The notes under the pieces are model-generated. The model saw only the letters and a program-made list of their open reading frames with translations. It was not told where the DNA came from and made no database searches. A program made the translations under genes and the position numbers. From JAAYCI01 sp031548875 (lineage in GTDB: Bacteria; Bacillota; Clostridia; Oscillospirales; Ruminococcaceae), in contig JAVBQQ010000064.1 in the NCBI GenBank assembly GCA_031548875.1, forward strand, positions 1 through 52,640: a stretch of 52,640 nucleotides of DNA, given 5' to 3'. This document shows positions 8,054 to 16,374 of the stretch, piece after piece. Within the stretch, counting starts at the first letter, position 1. Every line of letters begins with the position of its first letter.

Positions 8054-9910
8054 TCAGCATCGGTACAGGTTCGCCTCAAACGGCCGCAGCGAGCGGGCGG
8101 GGGCGTCGTAGTTGGACAAAACCAGCTTCTGGCTGGGTAGAATACGCGCCGGATGCGCGATCTGGCGCGCAGTCAGGTTCATCTCCACATACCATTTTTC
8201 GCCCCCCAGGATGCGGAAATAGCAGAAGATGTTCCGGTTTTTTACAAACACGGGGAAAAAGCTGCCGTATACGAGACAGGGGTGCTCGCGCCGCAACGCT
8301 ATAAGCCGCCTGTGGAACTGCCACACCGAGCGCGGGTCCTCCATCTGCACCGCGGCGTTCACGCTGTCCACATCGTCGGCCAGGCGCATCCACGGCTCCG
8401 CGCCGGTAAAGCCCGCCCCGCGGCCGGCGGCCCAAGGTATGGGCACCCGCGCATGGTCGGCTGTCACGCACAGCACCCGGCGCAGCGCGCCCTGCTCGCC
8501 CTGATTTTCGCGCAGCTCGGCATACAGGCACAGCGCCGCAGCATCGCGCAGCTGGCCGGCCGACGAAAAACGCGTGTTGGGCAGGCCCAGCTCCTCTCCC
8601 TGGTACAGCATGGGTGTGCCCCGCAGGGTGAGCAGCCACATGCCCAGCTGCTTCGCCAGGATGGCCCTGTACAAAGGGCCGGCACCCACGCTGCTCACAA
8701 GACGTGGCGTGGCAGGGTTTTCCAGCATCAGGCTCATCCAGCCCTCTTCGCCATACTGCTCCATCCAATGCAGGTAGTATTGCCGCAGTTCATACAGCGA
8801 AAGCGCCATCTCGTCGCTTCGTTTGCAGGGCCGCATGCGCAGGTGGCTCAGGTCCAGCACCATGTCCAGCTGGCCGCGCCCGCCGGCAGTGAGCAGCTTT
8901 GCAATGCCGGTGCCCACGCCCCTCACCTCGCCCAGCAGCAGCGTATCCTGACCGGCGCCGGCATCGCGGCGCAGCTCCCGCAGGTAGCGGTGCAGCTTGG
9001 GCCCGTAGCTCGCTTTCTCGTATCCGCCCCGGCCGTCGCCCAGGGCGCCGCCCTCTTCCAGGTCGCGCCGGCTTATGAAATTTGCCGAGCCCAGACAAAG
9101 CCCGTCCACGCCCATCTCCAGCCAGAAGCGCAGTATGGCAGCCATCTCCTTGCGCACGGCGGGATTGTCCCAGTCCAGGTCCGCCTTTGCACGCCCGTGC
9201 AGGCGCAGGTTCCACGCCTCCAGCTCCGGCTGCCATTTCCACGCCCGCTCGCCCGGGGCGCGCATCCAGCCGTTGGGGGGCAGCTCGGGCAGGGCGCGGT
9301 GGGTGCCGCGAAAAACGTAATACTCCCGCTCCGGCCCGCCCTGCAAGGCGCTGCGGTACCAGTAGTGCTCCGCCGAGGTGGCTGCTATATCCAGCCCAAT
9401 GACCACCCGCAGGCCACGTTCGTGGGCTGCGGCCACCAACCGTTCCAGCTCTTCGTTGCTGCCAAACTCCGGGTTCACGCGCAGATGGTCCACGATGCCG
9501 CCCTCACCGTCGGCCGCCAGCAGGCTGTGCAGCCACACCGTGTCGGCGCCCAGGCTTTGGATGTAGGGCAGCCGTTGCAAAATGCCGGCCAGGTCCCCCA
9601 CGCCGTCGTGGTCCGCGTCCATAAAACTGGGCGGGAACACCTGGTACACCACAGCTTCCTTCCACCAGGCCGGCTGTGCTGCGTCGTCACCGCACAGGCT
9701 GTCGGGGCAGGCGGCCGCCATGTCCAGCAGCATGTCCACGAACTCCTTGCCCGCCATACGGTCCAGGATGGACAGCGGGGCATAGGCGATGGGAGGACGC
9801 TCGGGCCAGCGCTCGCTGTGCCCGCTCTGGCGCAGGTACTGTTGCATCACGTCGTGGCCGACGGGATGTTTCCATACATCCTTGATTTTGCTGTGGCGGC
9901 TCAGGGGCAT
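8054..9910 (-). CDS. GH13-fold protein lacking catalytic residues (alpha-glucosidase-like pseudoenzyme)
   Basis: The protein (618 residues) follows the oligo-1,6-glucosidase/trehalose-6-phosphate hydrolase pattern of family GH13: an entry motif WWKEAVVYQVFPPSF near residue 82, the GDGVGDL-type calcium-site segment, and later GTPMLYQGEELG. The catalytic positions are nevertheless gone. The Asn-His after strand 3 is Ala176-Ala177; the GFRxD nucleophile motif reads GLCLG, with Gly274 in place of Asp and Cys272 in place of Arg; the NHD motif reads NPA, with Ala400 in place of Asp. Only the acid/base Glu (Glu328) remains. About 80 extra residues precede the barrel. The frame is intact, so this is not a decayed gene. 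ATG 9910 fits the AAGGAG (9 bases); ATG 9919 is too close to it. Its role is unknown. Confidence 0.85.
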   Translation of the reverse strand: MPLSRHSKIKDVWKHPVGHDVMQQYLRQSGHSERWPERPPIAYAPLSILDRMAGKEFVDMLLDMAAACPDSLCGDDAAQPAWWKEAVVYQVFPPSFMDADHDGVGDLAGILQRLPYIQSLGADTVWLHSLLAADGEGGIVDHLRVNPEFGSNEELERLVAAAHERGLRVVIGLDIAATSAEHYWYRSALQGGPEREYYVFRGTHRALPELPPNGWMRAPGERAWKWQPELEAWNLRLHGRAKADLDWDNPAVRKEMAAILRFWLEMGVDGLCLGSANFISRRDLEEGGALGDGRGGYEKASYGPKLHRYLRELRRDAGAGQDTLLLGEVRGVGTGIAKLLTAGGRGQLDMVLDLSHLRMRPCKRSDEMALSLYELRQYYLHWMEQYGEEGWMSLMLENPATPRLVSSVGAGPLYRAILAKQLGMWLLTLRGTPMLYQGEELGLPNTRFSSAGQLRDAAALCLYAELRENQGEQGALRRVLCVTADHARVPIPWAAGRGAGFTGAEPWMRLADDVDSVNAAVQMEDPRSVWQFHRRLIALRREHPCLVYGSFFPVFVKNRNIFCYFRILGGEKWYVEMNLTARQIAHPARILPSQKLVLSNYDAPARSLRPFEANLYRC

Positions 9911-9969
9911 GCAGGGCATCTCCTTCGGTTGCGGAATGGGGTGTGCCGGCGGAGCGTCGGCAAAAATAT

Positions 9970-9975
9970 AGTATA
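9970..9975 (-). promoter_or_regulatory. Candidate -10 box for the GH13-like gene
   Basis: TATACT on the minus strand in an AT-rich patch about 60 bases upstream of the start. The -35 region (TTAGTT at 17 bases) is weak. Confidence 0.4.
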
Positions 9976-10050
9976 GTACAAATTTATGAAAAAACTAATA
10001 ACAAACCGGCATACCGCGCGATTTTTCCCCATCCATACAGCCATCTGCGT

Positions 10051-10090
10051 AAAAAAACGGCGCACCGCATTTTGCATGCGGCACACCGTT
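10051..10090 (-). terminator. Rho-independent terminator of the class A PBP gene
   Basis: Arms at 10056-10070 and 10076-10090 form a 15-bp stem with a few G-U pairs, followed on the minus strand by seven T residues, 33 bases after the PBP stop codon. Confidence 0.85.
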
Positions 10091-10122
10091 TTCACAATTC
10101 ACATAAACTGTGCGTTTTCCGT

Positions 10123-12801
10123 TCAGCCTTCCTCCGCGGGGGCCTCGCCGCCTTCCGCGGCCTCGCCGCCTTCGCCCTCTTCTCCCTCTCCGTCCCTATC
10201 CGCGCCCTTGACCACGTGGCCGGGGCAGTAGTCGGGAACATTGGCGGTGGTGTAGTACCCCAGTGCAGAGGGGCAGCCCGCGCTGGCAAGGGCGCCGCTG
10301 TTGGTGCAGTACCACAGCGCCTGCACACCCTCGGGCACATCGGGGAAGTCCTTGTACGGCATGTCCGCCTGTACCTGCTCCATCACCGTTTTGAACACAT
10401 TGCCCGGCACATGGGGGTAGTAGTTCGGGTTCCACGGGGCCAGTGTGTGGGGCTGGCTCCACTGGTTGACGTTGTCGTTCGCGTCGTACCCCCACCAGCC
10501 GGCCATCACATAGTAGGGCGTAAGGCCCACGAACCAGCGGTCGTTGTCGTCGCTGGTGGTGCCCGTTTTGCCCGCGGCGGGCATCACGCGGCCCTCGGGG
10601 TCAGCCGCCGGGCTGTAGGGGGCCAGGTCGTGGCCGGTATTGTAGATGCCCGGCACACCGCCGTACACCACATTCTGCAGCAGCTTGTTGCCCACATAGC
10701 CGGTCTGTGGGTCGATGGCCTGCACAGTGGTGATCTCGGGTTCGATGATCAGGTTGCCCTTGGCGTCCTCCACGCGGGTGTAGCAATGCAGGCTGTTGAA
10801 CACGCCGTAGCTGTCGTTGCCGCCGTACATCTGGTAGCAGCCGGCCAGCTCATACGCCGACATGCCGCGCGTGAGCGCCCCCAGCACCATGGGCGCCGGC
10901 GCCACGTCGTCGGGGTATACCAGGCTGGACACCTGCAGCGTCTCGGTGGCAAACTCGTACATCGCCTCCGAGCCGATGATCTCCCCCACGCGCACCGCCA
11001 CCGTATTGGTGGATTCCTGTATGGCCGCGGCGATGGGGATATTGTTCATGCGGCCGGGCGTGCCGCCGTAGTTCATCGGCCAGTCGGCCGCCCCGCCCGG
11101 ATTGTTCACGGCCAACACAGGGCCGTCGAACATGCCGGTGGAATAGTTGATAACGCCCTGGTCGAGTGCCACGGGGTAGTCGGCCACCATCTTCATGGTG
11201 GAGCCCGTCTGACGCACGGTGCCCTCCACGTAAGGGGTGCCGTCTTTTTTGTACTTCACGGTGCCCACGGCGCGGTTCAGGCCCAGGCTCACCGTCTTTT
11301 CGCCAATACCGCCGATAACGCCCACCAGCTCGCCGTCGTAGTTGATGACGGCGGCCGAACACTGGGGCAGCACCGGGTCGCCGGGCGTCACCGAACCGTC
11401 CTCGTTCTCCACCCGCGCATAGGCGGTCATCATCTCCTGGTAGCCGGGGAAGCGGTTCGGGTCCAGGAAGAAGCCGCCCTCCTCATAGCCGTGCAGGAAG
11501 ATGTTTTCCAGCGCCTGTTGCATCTCCGGCTCCACGGTGGCATAGATGCGGTAGCCGCCTGTGTACATCTCCTCCACGGCTTTTTCGCGGCTCCAGCCCT
11601 TCTGCTCCATCAGGTCGTCCACCACCGCATTGAACACGGTGTCGGAAAAATAATTGAAGATGACGCGCGATTCGTTGCTGTTCTCCTTGGTGGTGCGTTT
11701 GGTCACGCCCAGAGGCTCGTCCACCGCCTTGTTGAATTCCTTCTTCGTTATGAAGCCGCATTCTTCCATAAAATACAACACGTCGTTGCGGCGCTTCAAG
11801 CAGTTTTTGGGGTTCTGGTACGGGCTGTAGTAGGTGGGCGCCCGGGTGATGCCCGCGATTGTGGCGCACTCGGACAGCGTGAGTTCCTCCACGTCCTTGT
11901 CGAAGTACTCGTTGGCGGCGGCCTGCACGCCGGCGATGCGCTCCGAAAGGCTCATCGTGTTCATATACGCTTCCATGATCATATCCTTGGAATACTGGTT
12001 GTCCAGCCCCCAAGCACGGAAGATCTCACGCATCTTGCGCTTGTACCCGGCCGACTTGCCCTCTTCCTCGCTGGCCACCACATCGTCGTCTGTGATGTTC
12101 TTCACCAACTGCTGCTCGATGGTGGATGCGCCAAAGGACTTGTCCTCGAAACCGAACAGCTCGTTGGCAAGCGCGTAGACGGTGCGCTGGATGTTGACGC
12201 CGTGATGCTCCTCGAACGCGCGGTCCTCGGTGGCCACCACTGCGTTGATCAGGTTGTCCGGTATCTCGTGCAGCTCCACCCACACCCGGTTTTCGGGGCC
12301 GATGAGTTCCTGGTATTCAACGTAATCACGTTCTTCCCTGGCATTGGGGTTGTTGGGATTGTATGCCATGATGAAACTGGTCTCGTTCAACTTGATGTTC
12401 TCAAGATCCAGCTTGTTGTCGTCGTCCGACGTTTCGGTGACGACATAGTCCACCACCTGCACCGCCGCAACACTGACACCGATGGCAAAGATACAAACCA
12501 CCACCAGTATGGCTTTAAGCAGGTTGAGCAGCACGGTGACAAACACCGTGCTGGGGCGCACTTTTCCGTGCTTTTTCTTCTTCCTGCCTTTTCCACCGCC
12601 GCCATTGGCGGCGGCAGGTTGCACGATGCGTGTCGCGTCATTGCCCGGCGCCGTTTTGCGGGCCGAGCGCGCGGCGGGATTGGCCCGCCGATGCCCCGCC
12701 TGGGCCGCAGGATTTTTTGCGCCGCCGGCCAGCGGCCCCCTGCGGCTCTCATTCACCGGCGGGCGCTCGTAGCCTTCGCCGCCTGGTTGGTTCGTGTTCA
12801 A
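10123..12801 (-). CDS. Class A penicillin-binding protein (PBP1A-type transglycosylase/transpeptidase)
   Basis: A bifunctional peptidoglycan synthase of 892 residues anchored in the membrane. The order is a basic cytoplasmic tail (1-80, with a KGRKKKKHGK patch), one membrane segment (about 84-118), a GT51 glycosyltransferase domain with the catalytic EDRAFEEHHG (Glu192) and GASTIEQQLVKN, then the transpeptidase domain with STMK (Ser534), STN (597-599) and KTGT (745-748). The C-terminal tail is acidic and Glu/Gly-rich. The start codon is TTG, supported by GGGGGAG five bases upstream; no ATG lies nearby in frame. It is transcribed from an extended -10 promoter and ends at a strong terminator, so it seems monocistronic. 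Confidence 0.95.
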   Translation of the reverse strand: MNTNQPGGEGYERPPVNESRRGPLAGGAKNPAAQAGHRRANPAARSARKTAPGNDATRIVQPAAANGGGGKGRKKKKHGKVRPSTVFVTVLLNLLKAILVVVCIFAIGVSVAAVQVVDYVVTETSDDDNKLDLENIKLNETSFIMAYNPNNPNAREERDYVEYQELIGPENRVWVELHEIPDNLINAVVATEDRAFEEHHGVNIQRTVYALANELFGFEDKSFGASTIEQQLVKNITDDDVVASEEEGKSAGYKRKMREIFRAWGLDNQYSKDMIMEAYMNTMSLSERIAGVQAAANEYFDKDVEELTLSECATIAGITRAPTYYSPYQNPKNCLKRRNDVLYFMEECGFITKKEFNKAVDEPLGVTKRTTKENSNESRVIFNYFSDTVFNAVVDDLMEQKGWSREKAVEEMYTGGYRIYATVEPEMQQALENIFLHGYEEGGFFLDPNRFPGYQEMMTAYARVENEDGSVTPGDPVLPQCSAAVINYDGELVGVIGGIGEKTVSLGLNRAVGTVKYKKDGTPYVEGTVRQTGSTMKMVADYPVALDQGVINYSTGMFDGPVLAVNNPGGAADWPMNYGGTPGRMNNIPIAAAIQESTNTVAVRVGEIIGSEAMYEFATETLQVSSLVYPDDVAPAPMVLGALTRGMSAYELAGCYQMYGGNDSYGVFNSLHCYTRVEDAKGNLIIEPEITTVQAIDPQTGYVGNKLLQNVVYGGVPGIYNTGHDLAPYSPAADPEGRVMPAAGKTGTTSDDNDRWFVGLTPYYVMAGWWGYDANDNVNQWSQPHTLAPWNPNYYPHVPGNVFKTVMEQVQADMPYKDFPDVPEGVQALWYCTNSGALASAGCPSALGYYTTANVPDYCPGHVVKGADRDGEGEEGEGGEAAEGGEAPAEEG

Positions 12802-12882
12802 ATGGGCTCCCCCTTTGGTTCAATCGGTTCCTCTGCCGTGTCTCGGGGCATCGAAAGAAATCCCCGCTATTTGCCAAGATAG

Positions 12883-12888
12883 AGTATA
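12883..12888 (-). promoter_or_regulatory. Extended -10 promoter of the PBP gene
   Basis: TGCTATACT on the minus strand (TG-extended -10), about 80 bases upstream of the TTG start. The -35 box is poor, as is common with extended -10 promoters. Confidence 0.55.
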
Positions 12889-12924
12889 GCATACAAAATG
12901 TGAAGAGTGGATTACAATTCGGTA

Positions 12925-13677
12925 TTATTTCGTCTCGCCGCGCACCTGGCGGCGTGGGCTCAGCGCGTCGGCCACTGTGCGCTTGACGCCGCAGGTGCGC
13001 TCGCTGCACCCGGAACAGTGCAGGGCGGTGTTGGAGCCTTCCCAGAAGCGCTCGGGATGCGCACGGTACACAAACTCCCACCGCACGAACAAGACGGCCG
13101 AAAAGGCCACCAGCGTGTAGCTGGCCACGCCCGGCACCAGCAAAAGCGGCCCGCACACCAGAAAATAGGCCCAGCCGTAGATGCGGCAGTTGACGCAGCA
13201 TCGGTTCTTCATCAGCACCGTTTGCATGGGGCACCAGAACAGCATGCAGAACCCGTCGCCCACAAAGTAGGCCAGCGTCACCAGCACCACCTCGCTGCGC
13301 CCCACCACACCGGTGAAGTACAGCAGCGCAAGCACGGCAAAGATAGCGCCCCATACGGCCAGCACCTTCAGCGCGCCTGCGTCCATACGCTGGCGTTCCT
13401 CGCGCAGCGCGGCGGCATCGTAACCGGCGGGCGGCGGGCGGTGGTTGCGTTTGAAGAGCTTGTCGCCCGCCATGCCGGCCATGCGGCCGTTCAGCAACTG
13501 CAATACCATCCACAAAACCAGCAACAGCCACACCGCGAGCACCACCAGCGAGCCGCCCCCAATAAAGGTGGCCTGCACAAGCCCGCCGATGTCCGCTCCC
13601 AGTATGTAGGCCACCAGCACACCGCCAAACACGGCCAGCCGGATGCCAAAGTCGATGATCTTGTTGCGAAGCACCAC
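12925..13677 (-). CDS. Conserved-looking polytopic membrane protein with cysteine pairs
   Basis: I do not recognise a named family. The protein (about 250 residues) has four or five hydrophobic segments: two near the N-terminus, one around residue 110, one around 130, and a long one near 170-195. A soluble loop lies between the second and third. Cysteines cluster in NRCCVNCRIYGW after the fourth segment and CSGCSERTCGVK near the C-terminus, suggesting metal or Fe-S binding, or disulfides. Several starts are possible: TTG 13707, GTG 13677 or GTG 13674. I favour a GTG because AGAAAGG lies about 10 bases upstream. It sits 47-77 bases after the DUF2207 gene and could be the last gene of a lemA operon. 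Confidence 0.75.
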   Translation of the reverse strand: MVLRNKIIDFGIRLAVFGGVLVAYILGADIGGLVQATFIGGGSLVVLAVWLLLVLWMVLQLLNGRMAGMAGDKLFKRNHRPPPAGYDAAALREERQRMDAGALKVLAVWGAIFAVLALLYFTGVVGRSEVVLVTLAYFVGDGFCMLFWCPMQTVLMKNRCCVNCRIYGWAYFLVCGPLLLVPGVASYTLVAFSAVLFVRWEFVYRAHPERFWEGSNTALHCSGCSERTCGVKRTVADALSPRRQVRGETK

Positions 13678-13754
13678 GTTCCTACAACCTTTCTGTAAGC
13701 CTGTCAATCATTCAGCCCCGGCAAGGGAGTCTTAGTTGGCGCCAGCGGCAACTT

Positions 13755-15566
13755 TCATCTCCCACCGGCGCCGCCGCCGCCACCGCCGAAAGAGGTGAAC
13801 CCGCCGCCGCCCGACGAGAAGCCGCCGCCGCCCGAATCGCGCGAAACATGGGCGTTGTAGCCGGCGCGGTAGCCATCATACGCCGCACGGCCGTAGCTGT
13901 TGGCAATGTTCGTGAGGATGATGATATCGAACACATCCGGCCGCATGCCCAGATCCTGCGCCATCTTGACAAAATAATCCGGGTACAGCTGCTTGAACTG
14001 CGCGGCCACCTCGTCCGCCATGCCGAACACCTGCGCAAACACAAGGTACTCGTCCCACAGCTGCACCTCGCGGGCCTGCCGCTCGTTGATGATGGTGAAA
14101 TCCTTGAGGTACTTCTTGAACCCCAGCATCCCGATGGTCATCTGGTCGCCCAGGGGAGACACCTGGCTCACAGTGTAGGGGATGCCGAACCGGCTTTTCT
14201 GGGTATCCTCGATGGCGCCCTGCCGGCGCAGCTCGTCGCTACCCGTGTTGCGGTAGCGCTCCAACCAGCCCTGCACGGTGGCGTAGTTGTTCTTGGCCCA
14301 CCGCTCAAACTCCTTGTTCTGCAGCACCCAGTCCTGCCCGGCGGCCTTCACCAGCATGTTGTACAACTCACGCTCGTTCGTATCCATCGTGTCGCGCGCG
14401 TCGTACAGGCGGATGGCCGTCTCCTCCTTGTTGCCGAAAAAGCCGCCCTGCGCGGTGACGAGATCCACCTGATGCGAGCGGATCCACCGCAGCAGATAGG
14501 CGCCGATGACCGTTCCCTCGTTTGGCAGCTGGTGCAGCTGCTGCAGCCGGGTGTAGGTGGCGGGCAGGCTGCCGCCATAGGGAAACTCGCGCGAATAGGA
14601 CACATCCCTGTACTCCTTCTTCATCTGTCCCATGGCGCCGGCCCCGCCGCCCTTGGTGGCGCGGCGCGTGAAGAAAAGTACAAATATGATGATGGCAAAA
14701 ATGATATACGGGCCGCTTGAATCCATAAATCTCTCGATAGCATTGGTATATCCGCCGCCATCGCCGTTGTAGTCGCTGCCGAAGTTGCTGCCTCGCTTGG
14801 CCTCTTCCAGCGCGTCGCCAAAGGTCATGTCCACTGCCGATGCAGGTGCAAACATCCCCTTGTCAAACTCCAGGAGCAGCGAGATACGCGCGTTGCTGGC
14901 CAGCCCATCGGTGGCTTCGCACACCACCACGCCGTCCTCAACGCCGTAGGGCATTCCCTCGCTGCCAAACGCCCACACGCCGGTGTTGTCCTTCGTGAAC
15001 TCCACACCGTCCCGGCGCACGGTCACCTTTGCATGCTCCGCCGAAACGTCGCGTTCGTCTGTGATGAACATGTAGTTCACGGCGTCGGCGTCGTCCAGGC
15101 TCCTCACCAGGTTGGTCATCTCATAGGTAACGGTGAAGGTGTGTTTGCCAAAGCTGCCGATGCCCCAGCAAAGCTCGTACCCATCGCTGGTTTCCAGAAT
15201 GCCGCATTTGCCGGCCTTCTCCTCTATCGACCCGTTGATGTCCCAGTCGTCCACCGTCTCATAGGTCTTGCCGGTCTCATCGGTCACCGACAGGTTTGTG
15301 ATCACATAATCGCGCGGCTGTTTGGTGATGTACCACTCGGTCATGTCCCCGATGCAGTTCACGTCCCACACCTCGGTCATGCTGGCCGAGCCGTCCTCGT
15401 GCAGGGACGCCGTCACGTCGATATCGTAGATCTCTGTATCGGCCGCGTGGGCCGTGAGGGGCAGCGCCCACATGGCCAGCACAAACAGCAGGGAGGCCGC
15501 CGCAAAAACAGCGCCGGCCTTGCCCGCCCGGGTCTTCACTCGGGTCTTCAGGGTTGCCAGTTTCAT
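13755..15566 (-). CDS. DUF2207 domain-containing membrane protein
   Basis: A 603-residue protein with a signal peptide (about 1-41, ending LTAHA), an extracytoplasmic DUF2207 domain with the typical EIYDIDVTASLHEDGSASMTE start, one membrane helix (about 286-300), a cytoplasmic domain, and a Gly/Ser/Phe-rich tail typical of this family. Function is unknown; the family is regularly found beside LemA, as here, and is thought to act at the cell envelope. The start codon lies 7 bases after the lemA stop, behind a weak GGTGA site, so translation may be coupled to lemA. The order lemA-DUF2207 is a conserved pair in Firmicutes. Confidence 0.9.
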   Translation of the reverse strand: MKLATLKTRVKTRAGKAGAVFAAASLLFVLAMWALPLTAHAADTEIYDIDVTASLHEDGSASMTEVWDVNCIGDMTEWYITKQPRDYVITNLSVTDETGKTYETVDDWDINGSIEEKAGKCGILETSDGYELCWGIGSFGKHTFTVTYEMTNLVRSLDDADAVNYMFITDERDVSAEHAKVTVRRDGVEFTKDNTGVWAFGSEGMPYGVEDGVVVCEATDGLASNARISLLLEFDKGMFAPASAVDMTFGDALEEAKRGSNFGSDYNGDGGGYTNAIERFMDSSGPYIIFAIIIFVLFFTRRATKGGGAGAMGQMKKEYRDVSYSREFPYGGSLPATYTRLQQLHQLPNEGTVIGAYLLRWIRSHQVDLVTAQGGFFGNKEETAIRLYDARDTMDTNERELYNMLVKAAGQDWVLQNKEFERWAKNNYATVQGWLERYRNTGSDELRRQGAIEDTQKSRFGIPYTVSQVSPLGDQMTIGMLGFKKYLKDFTIINERQAREVQLWDEYLVFAQVFGMADEVAAQFKQLYPDYFVKMAQDLGMRPDVFDIIILTNIANSYGRAAYDGYRAGYNAHVSRDSGGGGFSSGGGGFTSFGGGGGGAGGR

Positions 15567-15573
15567 AAATGCG

Positions 15574-16149
15574 TCACCGTGTCATCGTGGGCATCGAAGC
15601 CTTTGCCGGGTCGTCCTGCAGGTAATCCCGCACACCAAAGCCCAGGCCGCCGGCCAAGAGCGAACCGGGCAGTGCGCGCACCAGCCGGTTGTACTTGGTC
15701 ACGGTATCATTGTACACCATGCGGCTCATGCGCACATTGTCCTCGTAGTTTTTCACGTCGTCCATCGTTTTCAGGTAAACGGTGTTGCTCTTCAGGTCGG
15801 GGTATGCCTCGGCCAGCGCGTTCACCTGTGCAACGCCCTGCCGCAGCATGCCCTCCTGCGCATCCACCGTGGCGGCGGATGTTTTGTTGTCCACACCCTG
15901 TCGCGCGTGGATAGTGTCCATCAGCGTCCTGTACTCCTGGTCGGAGTAGCCCTTCGTCAGGTCGGCCAGCGCGTTCAGCGCGTCCCAGCGCGACGCCTGC
16001 TGCACACCGATCTGCGAAAGCGCGTTGCCGCACAGTTCGTCGGCCTTCACAAGGCGGTTCTGCCCGCCCACGAACCACAGGATGATACCCAGTACCACCA
16101 CAACGACGATGACCACCACAACGACGATAACGACTGCCACGCTTGACAT
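15574..16149 (-). CDS. lemA: LemA family protein
   Basis: A 191-residue membrane-anchored protein: an N-terminal helix very rich in Val/Ile (about 4-28) followed by a four-helix LemA domain with the QNRLVKADELCGNALSQIGV and YPDLKSNTVY segments. LemA proteins have no firm biochemical role and are tied to envelope processes. The ATG at 16149 has an AGGAGG 5 bases upstream. It is first in an apparent operon with the DUF2207 gene and probably the Cys-rich membrane protein, driven by the promoter at 16234-16263. Confidence 0.94.
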   Translation of the reverse strand: MSSVAVVIVVVVVIVVVVVLGIILWFVGGQNRLVKADELCGNALSQIGVQQASRWDALNALADLTKGYSDQEYRTLMDTIHARQGVDNKTSAATVDAQEGMLRQGVAQVNALAEAYPDLKSNTVYLKTMDDVKNYEDNVRMSRMVYNDTVTKYNRLVRALPGSLLAGGLGFGVRDYLQDDPAKASMPTMTR

Positions 16150-16233
16150 AACTTCCTCCTATTTGTGGGCAGGCATGTCAGTTCCGCCAACGGCAAAACT
16201 GATACAGCCCGCATTTTGTACCCTATCTGGATT

Positions 16234-16263
16234 AGTATACCATATAGGAGCTGGCGCGTACAA
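16234..16263 (-). promoter_or_regulatory. Sigma-A-type promoter of lemA operon
   Basis: Minus strand: TTGTAC (-35, 16258-16263), 18-base spacer, TATACT (-10, 16234-16239) preceded by TGG, giving an extended -10. It is about 85 bases upstream of lemA. Confidence 0.7.
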
Positions 16264-16374
16264 CGAGCAAAATCTTACTTTTCCCTGACTTATTGTGCGG
16301 CAGTATAAGGTTGATGCCCGCCCCTTGAAGCCGGGCATCGCGGGCCGCAGGGCAAGCCCCGTGGCCAATACCGG

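Noticed and set aside
8054..9910. Decaying pseudogene
   Set aside because: No frameshift or stop in 618 codons and fold motifs are intact, so functional repurposing is more likely than decay.
9943..12882. A 979-codon open frame opposite the PBP gene
   Set aside because: It covers exactly the antisense of a gene with all PBP catalytic motifs, and its composition is not protein-like.
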